Assembly (NCBI GenBank): GCA_029532415.1
Contig: JAQOTA010000023.1
Span: 310,001 to 374,000 of the forward strand
Length of the DNA: 64,000 bases
Direction: 5' to 3'
From: Marasmius tenuissimus
Lineage: Eukaryota > Basidiomycota > Agaricomycetes > Agaricales > Marasmiaceae
The notes beneath the pieces were generated by a model. That model saw only the letters and a list, made by a program, of their open reading frames with translations. It did no database searches and was not told the origin of the DNA. Within the stretch, counting starts at the first letter, position 1, and the number at the start of each line of letters is the position of its first letter. Of this stretch, positions 44,846 to 56,697 are shown one piece after another. Both the position numbers and the translations under genes were made by a program.

Positions 44846-46166
44846 TCACTTCGTCCCGAAGGCTTTTCCTAGGGCGGCTGCCGCATCTGAGACCAATTTG
44901 GCTCCAAGTTTGACCGCACTAGAAGGGGGTTATGAGTATCATCCACATTACAGACGGAGATGGTACTCACTCTGCGGTTTGGATGCGTTTCACACACAAC
45001 GGAAACGAAGGAATGAGGTCCACGTCTTTGAGAGAGCCGAAACCGTGGAATTTACGCACCATCCATAGCCATGATAGGATGAGGTCCACCCTTATAGACG
45101 ACAGTCTCGACTTCTGCCACACCAGACTCTTTCAGTTTCTCGCCATACTTAACACCCTCGTCTCTCAATATGTCGAGCTCTCCCACAGCAATCCATGCAT
45201 TAGGTGTCTTTGCCAACAGCTCCTTCGGTGCAAATATGGGTGAAGCATCCCATTTCGTCCAGTCCTCTCGATTCGGAAGATAGTTCTGCTTGAACCAGTT
45301 CATGCGATCGGGAGAGAGCCACGGTGATAACTTGTTCTCCTCCCACAGACCCCCAGGTTCGTCTGTTGCTGTGTTGTCGGTAACCGGCACGATGAGGAGT
45401 TGGAATACGAGTGGGGAAGGCAGAGGTGGATTGAAGGAATTTTTCGCGGCTTTGAGGGCGAGAATCGCAGCCAGGTTCCCTCCGCTGATAAATTAAACTG
45501 CACGTTAGCTTGTCCATTTATCGTGATGAACGCTACCGTACCTCGATGAACCCCCGACTGCGATCTTGTTCACATCGATGTTCAGGGCGTCTTTTCCATG
45601 TTTGACCACCCACTGGAGAGACTCGATAGCATCCTCAACGGCAATCGGATACTTGTGCTCGGGAGCCAGCCGGTAATCAACGGAAAGTACTACGCATTTG
45701 GCACCTGTACATATAAAACATGAGACGCGTCGTTTTCCAAATGCCTACGGTGAGAAATACGTACGAACACACATATTGGTTGAGAAGGAATTCTCTGCGT
45801 TGATCGTTCCAAATGTCCAACCACCTAAGAAACGTGAGTCGGTAGCCTTAGAAGGAAAACATGTTGTCACTCACCTCCATGAAAGAAGATGAATGCCGGC
45901 CATCCACTGCTCGGGGGTTCGCCTTCAGGCGTGAAGGCTCTGAACTTGGTGTGACTGAGATCCAAGTCTTGTGTCTTTCCGACCTTCAAGGGGGGAGTTC
46001 CACCAGGTACAGCAGGGGCGTTGCGAAGGGCTGGATCCCATGGTAGAGTATGAGGTGGGACGATGTATTGGAGGTGTTCGTCATGGAATGCCTTGTATTC
46101 CGGGTCCAGTTTGCTGATCACCGATGGGTGAAGCGGTTGGTGCGCTACTTTGCTGGTCGCAGACAT
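44846..46166 (-). CDS. Alpha/beta hydrolase, hormone-sensitive-lipase type
   Basis: Predicted esterase or lipase of the HSL (alpha/beta hydrolase 3) family. The ATG at 46166 gives [20 protein letters not shown]; then come FIFFHGGGWTFGT (HGGG oxyanion motif), [16 protein letters not shown] and [36 protein letters not shown] holds the nucleophile elbow, and an intron divides it; the usual GDSAGG is here GGSSSGG. The acid is in [14 protein letters not shown] and the histidine in [12 protein letters not shown]. The last exons encode [18 protein letters not shown] and end GKAFGTK. There is no signal peptide, so it is likely cytosolic. Substrate unknown. Confidence 0.87.
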
Positions 46167-46722
46167 TGTGTGTGAGGATTGGACGTTGTTGATAAGACCC
46201 TGGCCGATGAGGGTTTTTATCTGAGCTTGTTGAGCGGACCGTCGATGACGGAGCAAAGGGGTGGATGGGTCGAGCGGTCCGGTCCATAAGTCCCAGCCCA
46301 CGAGAAGGGTCCGGTGGTCCGATCATAAAGCGTGCACTTGGTCACTTCAAACCCTCAGCCTGAGCTCATTGGCTTTTGAACGAGAGGAAAGCCGCAAATA
46401 GGGCCGAGCTAAGGTTTGAGTATTGAGCAAAATGAACATTTGAGCTGTGGCGGCTGTAATGGAATTCGTGAAGCTGTTTGGAGGGGAGTTAACCCAACAA
46501 CTGGGACATAAACTATACCAGAAATTTGACTTCAATGATTCAATCTTTCCAGAGATCCCCGTGCTTAGCCTGAATATTCCAAGTAGCGAGAATTAGTGTG
46601 AATAGATGGTGGTGGAAGGAGAGAGAGCCTTGAGCAAACATATTGACAGCGACAAACAAGGTGAGCAACTGTTGACATTGTGATGGCTTGTGAGAATCTC
46701 GCCTTTCACTACGACCACGACA

Positions 46723-48603
46723 ATGGCAGACCTGCCCCCTCGTCCAACATTTGAACCGCCTCCAGACCGGCCACCTAGGCATTTAGGACCCCCAGGACCT
46801 GATGAACGTGACAGGTACCCTTCCTCTTCCTATCCACGCGACTCTCGACACGAACCTCGCAGAGACGGTTTTCGCAGGGACTACGACCCGAGAGACAGAG
46901 ATTTCGACAGGGATAGAGACAGGAGAGAAAGGGATAGGTTTCCTCCGCGAGACAGAGGTCGCTTCGATGATTATGACAGAAGAGGACCTCCTCCACCACA
47001 TTACAGGAGAGAATTCGACAGACGACATTCACCACCACCTCGACCAAGCTTCGACAGAGACAGACCTCCATATAGGAGCTATGACCGTCCACCACCAGAG
47101 AGAAGGGACGACTGGAGACCCAGACGACCTATTTCACCGGGTCCACGATATCGTGCGTGTTGATAACTTTATACATGTTTGAAAAAATCAATTGAATCTT
47201 TCATTCTTCAGCTGACAGGCGTAGCTCGAGGTCACCTCCCAGACGTCGTTACAGCCGTTCACCTCCACCATTTCGCCGACCTTCGTCCCGCTCACCACCG
47301 CCCAATAAGAGGATAAAACTTGGCCATCATTCCATTGGAAGCCCATATTCTCGCTCACCCTCACCGCGCTCACGGTACCGTTCAACTTCGCCTCGAAGAC
47401 AAGCTCCCTATCGCGACGAACGAAGACGGTCTCCTTCTGCCGATCACTTGTCGCGTCGAACCTCGCGTCCTCCTTCGAGGGCTTCGAGGGAGAGCAGGCA
47501 TGAACTGGAGTTGGGAGAGCATGTAGAATCTCGGGATTCGAGAGCACCCGAACCCGCCCCTGGTAAAGATAGGCCCAGAAGCCGTTCATCAAGACCCCGG
47601 AGTCGTTCACCTCGTCGAATGAGCTATTCACCACGACGGAGGAGTCCCCCGCCTCGACCGAGGGCCCGCTCTAGGACAAGAAGCCGCTCACGTCCACCCA
47701 GAAGTCGGTCTCCTCGACGGCCCTCTCACCCAGAACCAGCACAACCTATATCAGCGCGCCCGCCGTCCCCATCTCCGAGACCAGCATCTTCTCAGGTTGA
47801 GGACACCAAAAAAGACGATTCGTTACCTTCACCTGCTTCACCTGCGCCGGCGAAGGACGAAGACGTCCAGATGCTTGACCCTCCTACAGCACCCGCCAAA
47901 TCAGAAGCTTCTCAGTCACCACATCTACCCTCACCAAACCAACCCACACCTCGACCTTCCACGCCACGAGAACCACGTCAACGGGAACCTCCGACAGGTC
48001 CTGGTACAGAACCCCCAAGACAACCTCGGATGCATCGTGGAAGAGGGGACTTTCGTGGTGGGCGAGGTGGGCCTTTCCGAGGTACTGGGGCTGAACCTCC
48101 GCGAGGACCGAGAAGCCATAGGCCCCCTTCGACTATGGCCGGTACGGCTACGCATCCTATCGATACAGGCGTTAGCTCTCAATCGCCTGCTTCTGCGAGT
48201 CATCCTGGAGCGTACAGCGGTAGCGCCCCGTCTACGCCCTCTCAACCTGCTGTGGTGCCCGCCGCTGTCATAGATATCGAGGTACCGCCGTATGATCAAT
48301 TGTTCCAGCCTAGTCCAGCGGCCAAGCAATTGAAGAGTCTACAGACGATGGTGAGTGCTGGGTTTGCTCATATGTAAAAACGGACTAATGGTGTTTGACT
48401 AGCTGGACAATCAGATGAAGGAGATGTTCAATATTCAGCGCGAATGCAAGGTTGTTTATCGTGCACAGCGACGTGCGCTCCACGAATTCGACCTTGCAAG
48501 TGTAGATCTCAAGGCATCAGAAGTAAGAAGGAATGTCACATCGACCCAGCTTACGCTGGCGAGTATGGGTACTTTGGGTGTTGATTATGTCCCGCGAAGT
48601 TAG
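46723..48603 (+). CDS. Arg/Ser- and Pro-rich protein, possible splicing-related
   Basis: A 589-residue protein from three exons (46723-47152, 47212-48350, 48403-48603) in correct phase. The first third is Arg/Asp/Pro-rich (DRDFDRDRDRRERDRF). The middle is a long RS domain with repeated SRSPPRRR, SRSPSPRSRYRS and RSRTRSRSRPPRSRSPRR. Then come Pro-rich sequence and an RGG-like stretch, HRGRGDFRGGRGGPFRG. The carboxyl end is a normal, probably helical region (IEVPPYDQLFQPSPAAKQLK, MKEMFNIQRECKVVYRAQRR). No RRM domain is visible. RS plus RGG composition suggests a nuclear RNA-associated role, but that is inference. It converges with IND1, 111 bp between stops. Confidence 0.78.
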
Positions 48604-48714
48604 TGAAGGAGCACATCGTAATCCTACTGCTTACTGTGTATGTGTGCTGAGGGAACAGTGCCTTTTGATTATAATCGATATAGGGTACTTCACATATTCT
48701 GTAAAGGATCGGTT

Positions 48715-49844
48715 CTAAGCCTTCGCCGTCTGGTCCTCTAGTGCCTCCGCTTCCTCACGAGCTTTCCGTTTCGTCTGAACCGCCTCCCATGTATCTTTTG
48801 CGATCGCCTTCATTCGTTCTTGCCATTGAGGTCCTCCTTTGCCATCAGTCGGAGGACTTGCACTCAAAACATACGGTACACCGCGGTCTCCTGAAGCGCT
48901 TACGCCGGGAATGAGGGGAAGTTCTGCAAGTACCGGGAGAGATAATCCTTTCGCAGTTGTGTGGAAGGAGTCCGGGGGACCAAATATGTATTGGGGGGTG
49001 GGGTCTTCGCATGTCGGACAGAGGTAGTAGGCATTATTGAGGACAATCCCGGTTAGCTGAAGGTGCGTCGATTAGAACGAATGAGCCTGGGTTCAGATAG
49101 AGTATAACACACCGGGATATTGAGCTTGCGAAACATGGATATTCCTCGACGAGTATCAGAGAGCGAAACGTCTTGGGGTGTTGATACGAGTACCGTTCCT
49201 TGTTTGAGACTGTGTCAGTCGCTTGTAGTCGGATGGAGTGCGAAATGCTTACCATCAACCTTTACTAGCTGGCCTACACTAAGCGGAATATCTCCAGTCC
49301 CAGGTGGTAAATCCACAACCAGAATATCCAAGGGAGGGTATTTGCCGCTGAAGGACCAATCCACCTGGAATAAGAGCTGCTGAACGGCCTTTTGGACAAT
49401 TAAGCCCCTCCAAACGACAGGTGTGTCTTCTTGTGGGCTTGATGGAGACGATGGAGGAAGAAGGTACGCCATGGACATTGTCGGGATTGCATGATTTGTG
49501 ATGGGTAAGAGAGCACCAGACGGTGAGAGATCTGGTTCAGTAGCTCTCTTCAGGCCCATAAGTGTGGGTACTGAGGGCCCAAATATGTCGAGATCGAGGA
49601 GGCCGACGCGTAGACGGAGTAAGGAAAGTGCTGTCGCAATATTGGCTGCGATGGTGGACTTGCCGACCCCACCCTTGCAAGATGAGACTAGGAGAACATG
49701 CCGGACGTTCGGAATAGCTCTTTGTGGCTCTATACCACCAGACCGTCGAGGAATTTGAGGAGGAGGACGGGCATTATTTTTCGGAAGTCCAAGCGGATTG
49801 TTGTGAGCCGTGCGGATGGTGGTTGAAAACCAACGCGGGAACAT
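48715..49844 (-). CDS. IND1: Iron-sulfur protein required for complex I assembly (NUBPL/Ind1)
   Basis: Mrp/NBP35-type P-loop ATPase of the mitochondrial matrix that delivers iron-sulfur clusters to respiratory complex I. Three exons (49844-49253, 49198-49113, 49056-48715) give 339 residues. The start MFPRWFSTTIRTAHNN is a good mitochondrial presequence and was chosen over an in-frame ATG at 49919, which would overlap the neighbouring gene. Motifs are PRRSGGIEPQRAIPNVRHVL, the deviant Walker A CKGGVGKSTIAANIA, LDLDIFGPSVPTLMG, VDLPPGTGDIPLSV, the STPQDVSLSDTRRGISMF segment and the Cys pair in YYLCPTCED. The tail is Lys/Glu-rich. Only 30 bp separate its ATG from that of the divergent MAM3-like gene. 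Confidence 0.93.
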
Positions 49845-49874
49845 CACGGTCACGATCCTTCGTTCCGAACTTCC

Positions 49875-51990
49875 ATGAGTAAACGGCTCCCACTGATTTT
49901 GTTCCCTCTTTTTCGACATGCATTCGCAGCCGTAGTCTCCAATCTTAAGGCAGAAGGCCCAGAAGAGCCTGAAGCAAAGCCTGGCTCGGGCACTTTCTGG
50001 TGGAAACTGGCTGTCAGTGCCCTTCTGGTACTTATGGGTGGCGTCTTTGCCGGATTGACGCTCGGTTTGATGGGTTTGGACGAGCTACACCTGCGAGTGC
50101 TGTCATCCAGTTCGGATGATCCAAAGGAAAAGAAAAATGCTGCCAAAGGTATGTGGTTCGTTCTCTCTTTGCGTCGCCTCAGGCTGAGATCAAGTCAAAC
50201 AGTGCTGAATCTCATGAAGAAAGGAAGGCATTGGGTTTTGGTTGTTCTCTTGCTCAGCAACGTCGTACGTGACCTGAAATTGTCATGGTTTTCTCCGCAC
50301 TCACGTCGTTTTGCCCAGATCATCAACGAAAGTTTGCCCATATTCCTGGACAGCGCTGTATGGTTTGCTTTGCCCTTCACTTGGCGTTTCGTGGCTTCTC
50401 ACGTCATCTTCACATCACTGCGCTATAGATTGGTGGTGGGATTGCTGCCGTAGCAATCTCTACGACTGCTATTGGTATGTACTGGCGTTCCTCTCGGCCG
50501 TATCAGGTTTCTCAACCCAACTTCTCCTCCAGTCATATTCGGGTTCGCACGGTTTCTTGACCTGCGTCATCGCTCACGTTTGCTGACGAGCCGCGACTCC
50601 TATGTTCTAGAGAGTGAGTTCATAGGTGGTGACGCGTGGAATGGGTGCTGATGCATGACGCCCGAAATTAGGGTTATTCCGCAGGCTGTCTGTGCACGAT
50701 ATGGTCTGGCTATTGGCGCGACTTGTGCGCCTTTCGTGCTGACCCTTATGTGGCTGATGGGTAAGAGAATCATGGCCAATGGCGAGATGTACCCGCACTG
50801 ACCTTCTGAATCCTGAATAGCCCCTATTGCTTGGCCCATCGCTAAACTTCTTGATTGGGCGCTTGGCGCAAATGAAGCTCACACATACAAAAAGGCTGAG
50901 CTGAAGAGTTTCTTGCAGTTCCACCGCACAGGCGAGGAACCGCTCAGAGACGATGAGATAAGTATTCTGAATGGGGTTCTGGAACTGAACAATAAAAGAG
51001 TACGCCCGACCTCAGTTCTTCGTTTCTCCTGTGTTGATATGCCCTGCCAATTTCTACAAGGTCGAGCAAATTATGACGCAGATGAAAGATGTCGTGACGC
51101 TCTCAACTGAAACCATCCTCGACCATGGAATGCTGGACACCATCTTGACAAGCGGTTACTCGAGGTTCCCTGTTCACGAGCCCGGAAATAACCTTGCATT
51201 CGTCGGATTTTTGTTGGTCAAAAAGGTCACCCATCTTCACTCCTCGTCCTACCAGATATTGATGAATTTTCAATGCAGCTCCTGCAATACGACCCCGCCC
51301 AGAAATGGCCTGTGTCCAAGTTCCCGTTGTCTGTCCTCCCTGAAGCACCCCCAACTATAAACTGTTTCCAAGCTTTGGATTACTTGTGAGCGTGTTTGCT
51401 CTCAGTAACAGTGTTGTCCGCCTGATCTGTCTTGCTATAGCCAAACAGGACGCGCGCATTTGCTGCTGATTAGCAAGACGCCTGGTCACGCAGGGGGTGC
51501 CATTGGAGTTGTTACCCTTGAGGGTACGATTTATAATTATCTTGTGCTCATTCATTCTAACTCGTTGATCTCAGATATCATCGAGGAAATCATTTCAGAG
51601 GAGATCGTCGACGAGACCGATAGGTACGAAGACAACGTGTCCCACAAGAAGGCCAGGCGAATGACGACCGCGGCCATCATGCGAGGGTAAGACCTTCTCA
51701 AGTTCGATTTTTTTCATGCTGAGGTTTGAGATAGGATTGTCGAACGCGAGCTGAAAAGGCGAGACTCTGCTGGTAACTCTCCACGTGCCGGAGGAGATAT
51801 GTCGTCGGGCAGCCCATCACTGAGGAAGATTACTTACGCCAACGTCGCCAAGGCTGGGTTGCAAGATGATGAACCCCCTCAGGAGGAAGACGAAGACGCC
51901 GCTGACGGAGAAAGGCGACCTCTTCTGACGAACAACATCAGGAGTGAATATGGAACTTCAGGACTAAGTGAGAGTCCAAGAGGGAGCTAA
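49875..51990 (+). CDS. MAM3: CNNM/MAM3-type membrane protein (DUF21 and CBS domains)
   Basis: Member of the ancient CNNM family linked to divalent metal (Mg, Mn) homeostasis at vacuolar or plasma membranes. Exons: 49875-50148, 50203-50264, 50319-50357, 50429-50474, 50533-50542, 50611-50613, 50672-50760, 50821-50999, 51061-51225, 51279-51385, 51441-51523, 51575-51686 and 51735-51990, giving 474 residues. A signal-like start, then the DUF21 core: [79 protein letters not shown]. The CBS part has TEVLDHG-like [28 protein letters not shown] and [20 protein letters not shown]. Exon 6 is a predicted 3-nt microexon that supplies the conserved Glu of FGE-IPQ. The tail is acidic. Confidence 0.92.
50611..50613 (+). 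other. Predicted 3-nt microexon (AGA) in the MAM3-like gene
   Basis: AGA stands between TTCTAG and GTGAGT. Included, it turns TTC-GG|G-GTT into TTC-GGA-GAG-GTT, giving FGEVIPQ, the family motif. Skipping keeps frame but deletes the Glu. Confidence 0.65.
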
Positions 51991-52721
51991 TAGCGAAGGG
52001 CTAAAACATATATACCCCCAAAGACTTTCCTTCGCTCTTTCAAGCTCTTCCGCTCCTTCCCTATTTGACCGTTTTTATTCAAGCTGTTTTGTACTCATCA
52101 GGTTTACCGTTTCGTCAGTCCAGACCTTGCCGACGGCCCTGTCAGTCGCTGCGGCGTCTCAAAATGGAACTCTGGACACTGTTATCGATATAGATCATTC
52201 ACGCCCTACGTACTTTGTCTTGGAATATACACTGTGCTTTCTGCAGTCGACTGTAGCTGGTGCTCGCACCAAGCACTGAATATGGGGTTTGTCCGTTTAG
52301 GCCTTTGAGTCGCACGGCAATTTCCGACACATGGCGAGCCTCATTGTTAGCGCCAATTTCCTCCATCTGATACCATCACGGTATCGTCCGCTCCTCCTAA
52401 TAAGCGCGGTGTTCGCGGTTTCTCGAAGCGGCTGCAACTTTAAGTTGACGTTGTACGGCTCGGACTCTCTACAAGGTCGACTCAGAACGATCAATTTGGG
52501 AAGGTTGGTTGAATAGGTGAGTCATTGTCTACTTTGTCTCAATCGGGCGCGCATTGAAAGCGCCGCAGTTCAACCAGGTCATGCTTTGTGGATAATACTA
52601 TAAAAAGTAGCACAATCACAATCGACCCCAATCATCTCTCTTCCTCTCATTCGACCTCGACCTCTCTGTGAACTTGTAGCACTTTCTCTCTCAATCATCC
52701 TTGTCGAGACACAGTTTCACC
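51991..52721. other. Intergenic, Argonaute upstream region
   Basis: About 730 bp with no supported gene. ACTATAAAAAGTAG near 52600 could be the Argonaute TATA box; it is followed by a pyrimidine-rich leader typical of fungal transcription starts. Confidence 0.5.
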
Positions 52722-55700
52722 ATGTCTCACGGCCACGGCGGTCATCGCGACTCCAGACATTTACCTCATCCTTCGAGTTCTCGTGGTGGGGGTGGGCGAG
52801 ATTACCATGGCTCTGGCCATCGCTCCCAACCTCCTCCACAGCAACAGAACCTCCTTCCTGGGAACAGCGTGAGGACCAACTGTTTCCAAATCACTCAGTA
52901 AGTCGATCCAATCGATGTTGCCGATGTTGTCAATTTAACTTTCGGGTCCCTTTGCTCAGGTTGCCGAGACGTGTCTATTATCAATATACCGGTGAGTTTG
53001 CCATCAAACATGTGTAGATTGACTGTCTTCTGACCCGCCTTTGGTTCTAGTTGGTACGTCGAGGATCGATGTAAGTTACCCCGCTTAGGACGAATCGCTG
53101 ACTATGGGCCTTGGGCCTCCAGATATTGAGCCCGAAGTGAAAGACTTTTCCCGTCGACAAGAGATCGTTCGTAAAGTCCACACATCTGTCGCACCTGAGG
53201 TGTTCAGAGGGCTGCCCATCTATGACGGGAAGAGACTTATCTACATCCCCGAGGAGCTCAGACTGGGTGGTTCGACTTCGCAAATTGTAAGGTTTTGTCT
53301 TTAGGTCATTAGACAATTTACTGATTTCCATGCAGTTTCCTGTATCGCTCTCGGCGGCGCCCTACTCTCTTGGTGGTCGTGGGTGCTTCCAGGTGAGGTT
53401 GACAAAGACTGTGGGCGATCCCATCAATCCTGGGTCAGTACATTCACTCGACTATCAAGTCCTGACCTCACCCTTTTCCATTGAAGGCTTCTCATCAACC
53501 TTATTAACGCTCGCCGTTCTCCTGCAGAGATCCAGCCCGGTGTTACCCTGCTACAGCTTCTCATAAGCCAAGTTCCCAACGAGTAAGTATCCATTATGGA
53601 CAGCTCGTCTTGGTTCTGATACACGTATTCCTCCAGGTCGCACCCGCACAACGCGAGGGCATATTTCTCGAACACAGAAACTAAATCTACCCATGGAGGG
53701 CTGGAGTTGTGGAGAGGCTTCTTTCAGTGAGGGCCATGATACAGAGAATCGTCCCGTTGTTTACAATCTCTCCAGCTCGGTGCGACCGACCATAGGGCGC
53801 ATGATCGTCAACATCGATACAACTATGACGGCGGTGTAAGTCTTGCCTTACCTTCGGAGCCGAATCGAAGCTGAGACGATCTTACCAGTTACAAGGAGGG
53901 CAAGCTGTTGAACCTGGCATGGGAACACCTTGGTATTCAGGGGGGTGACGCACGGCGTCTGGCATTGAACAGAAACTCGCCTGACTTCATCAAGCTCGAG
54001 AGGTTTCTTCGAAACCTGAAGATCGTTGTGGGAACAACGAAACGCACGAAAGTCATTCGGGGTCTCGAACCCAACGCCGATGGCTTCCTATTCACTGACA
54101 GGAATGGTCGGCAGATGTCCGTGGGGGTACGCCTTCGACCATCTCTAAGCCAATACATGCTGATAATACCCTGCTAGGAATATCTTCAACGCACCTATGG
54201 TATTACTGTTCGATATCGCGGGATAGTTGGTGTGCGATTGTCCGGTTTGAAAGCTGACCACGCGGAAATCTTGCCTCTGGAGGTCTGCACAGTCAAGCCG
54301 GGTCAGCTCTACAGGCGCAAGCTGAACGAGGCCGCTACAGCGGATGCTGTGTCCTTCTCCATTCTGAAGCCTGCTCAGAGGATGTCGAAGATCTTGGGTC
54401 AGGGCCCGGTGAGTACTTCAATCCACATCTCTGGGGTGCGAACTCAAATTCTATGTCCACTCTACAGCTAGACACGTATACTTCTTCAGAGTACATCCGG
54501 CAGAGTGGGATGCTCATTGACCGTCAGCCTCTAGCCGTGACGGCGCGCCTCCTACAGGTACCTAATGTGGTATTTAAAGAGTCAGCAGCGGTAAGCACGA
54601 GACACCGATGGAATGTACATTGCATGGCTTACTTCGTTCGATTCAAACTCAATCCCAGAGTGTTCGGAACGGGTCGTGGAATGTCGTCAGGCAGATTCTT
54701 CATGAGCCTGTTTCACTCAACGCTTGGGCAGCTGTTAGTTTTGTTGACAGCATTCGTCAAAATACCCTAGAACGAGCAATGAGAGACCTGATGCAATGCT
54801 GCAGGGACCTAGGTGAGAGTGTGCAAGTGGTTTGGTTGGTCTCGGACTGACGTACGAACTCCTGTGATCTCTAGGAATGAGTGAGGATATGGCTTCTAGA
54901 AATTCTCTGCGACATTGACATTCTCCATTTGTGCCCACAGATGTCGAGGCCCCAATCGACCTGCGCGAAGGTAACGCTCAGAATCCCACATCGGTGAGCT
55001 TGCACCTTTCATCTCAGCAACCACGAACCCATTCTGTCGATAAAAGGTCCTCGATGATATCTTCCGCACGGCTCGTAATCAGGGGAAGGAAAAGGGCTTG
55101 ATCATCATCGTGGTGTTGCCTCAGTCAGCGGGAGGGCTTCGTGCCCAGGTCAAGCACTGGAGCGATGTGTACCGCGGTACGTGAATCGTCAATTTACCGC
55201 CATAATGAGCCCTTTCAATCTTCGATAAACAGGTGTACGAACCCAGTGTTTGCGTCAGGACAAGTTCAACAGTGCTAATAACCAGTACTGGAACAACATT
55301 GCGCTCAAGTAAGGATGTTATCGTGTGCACCATAATCTTTGTCTGATACCGTTCAGACTCAATGCCCGCTCCGGTGGCTCGAATTTCGTAGCCCAGTCGT
55401 CTGCGATGTCCGAATTCCGGGGTTCGCCCACAATGGTGATGGGTACGTTGTCAGACTTTGTGCACGTAACTACAGAATTTGAGCGTCTCCATTAGGTACC
55501 GACGTTGGTCATCCAGGACCAGGAGTAGCTCGCCCATCCATCTCCTCTCTCGTCTGGTCAACTGACACCCTAGCCACGAAGTATTCTACGACATGTCGAC
55601 TCCAGCATCCTCGTCTTGAAGCAATCGACGACCTGAAGGACATGGCTTATGAAGCAGTCATTGATTTCACCCGCAGAAACGGTCGCCCACCGAAGCGCAT

Positions 55701-56697
55701 TTTCTTCTACAGGGACGGTGTCTCGGAAGGCGAGTTCGAACGAGTAGCAGCACAAGAGATACCAGCCATTAAAGCCGGTCTTGAAGGTTTGTTCCCTATC
55801 ACCCACCAGCAATATCATCTGACTGGTGTTGTATCCATTAGCTGTCTGGCAGAGGGCTGGCAAGTCAGAGGACGTGAAATTGACCTACTTGATCGTTGGG
55901 AAACGGTAAGTGGCAATCCCCATTAGAACTGGCCCAGGGGGGGCTGAAATATTATCACCAGTCACCACGTTGCCTTCTTCCCCGAGTCTGAAAGGTACAC
56001 CGTACCAGTCCCTTTATATTGCCATCGTGATTTGGCACTGATACCGTCCAACAGCCCGATGAATGACGGCAAGGGTAACTGCAAAGCCGGATTCGTCTCG
56101 GACGAGTTCAAGCATCCTTTTGCGATGGCCAATTTCTACCTACAAAGCCATTCCGCAATCATCGGGAGTAAGTGATCCACTTTCAGGTCGGGAATGCGGT
56201 CCATTGATCTCCCCAACCTCACTAGCCTCTCGGAGCTCGCATTATACATTGCTCCTAAATGAGATTGGGGTCCCGCTACAGGGGTGAGTGCTCAGTGGCT
56301 TTGGTTGGTTACCTCGGATTGTTATTGATCGTCATCAAAGTTTACAAGACCTTTCGTTCGCCCTTTGCCACGTCTATGCGAAGGCCACGCGCTCGGTCTC
56401 CATCCCCGCACCTGTATACTGTAAGTGATCCTCCCCGCGTAGTCACTTCTGGTTCTAACGTTGCGCGTTTAGATGCTGATGTTGGTCTCCCACCTGAACT
56501 CGCGGCAATGGACAGTCACTTACCTTCCATTTTAGCTCGCCTGCCAGAGGCTGGCGTTCCACTTCGGCAACAGCTCACGGATCTTATCTGACACTGCAAG
56601 TGTTGCCAGTGATCCGGCGACATTGGATCTGGAAGAGTGGAAACGTGAGTTCGGGCGGATCAACACCAACCTGGAAAAGACGATGTACTTCCTGTAA
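52722..56697 (+). CDS. AGO: Argonaute, complete and catalytically competent by sequence
   Basis: Small-RNA-guided effector of RNA interference. The ATG at 52722 gives a Gly/His-rich leader (MSHGHGGHRDSRHLPHP), then the N domain (SRRQEIVRKVHTSVAPEVFR, FPVSLSAAPYSLGGRG, GLELWRGFF), linker (IGRMIVNIDTTMTAVYKEGK), PAZ (RGIVGVRLSGLKADHAEIL then VCTVKPGQLYRRKL) and MID/PIWI. Slicer residues are all visible: Asp in MVMGTDVGHPGPG, the Glu finger in QHPRLEAIDDLKDM, Asp in FFYRDGVSEGEF and His in RSSHYTLLLNE. Also GKRHHVAFFPE, NFYLQSHSAIIGT and SVSIPAPVYY. It ends NLEKTMYFL, the canonical end, at 56695-56697. There are more than 20 exons, one probably 3 nt. Exact borders near 53434-53640 are uncertain. 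No Dicer or RdRP gene is in the window. Confidence 0.93.
53051..53053 (+). other. Candidate 3-nt microexon (TTG) in Argonaute
   Basis: TTG lies between GGTTCTAG and GTACGTCG. Joining the exon ending ...TAT ACC G, TTG and AT ATT GAG CCC gives QYTVDIEPEVKDF, which reads well against Argonaute N domains. Leaving it out keeps frame but removes one residue (YTDIEPE). Confidence 0.45.
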
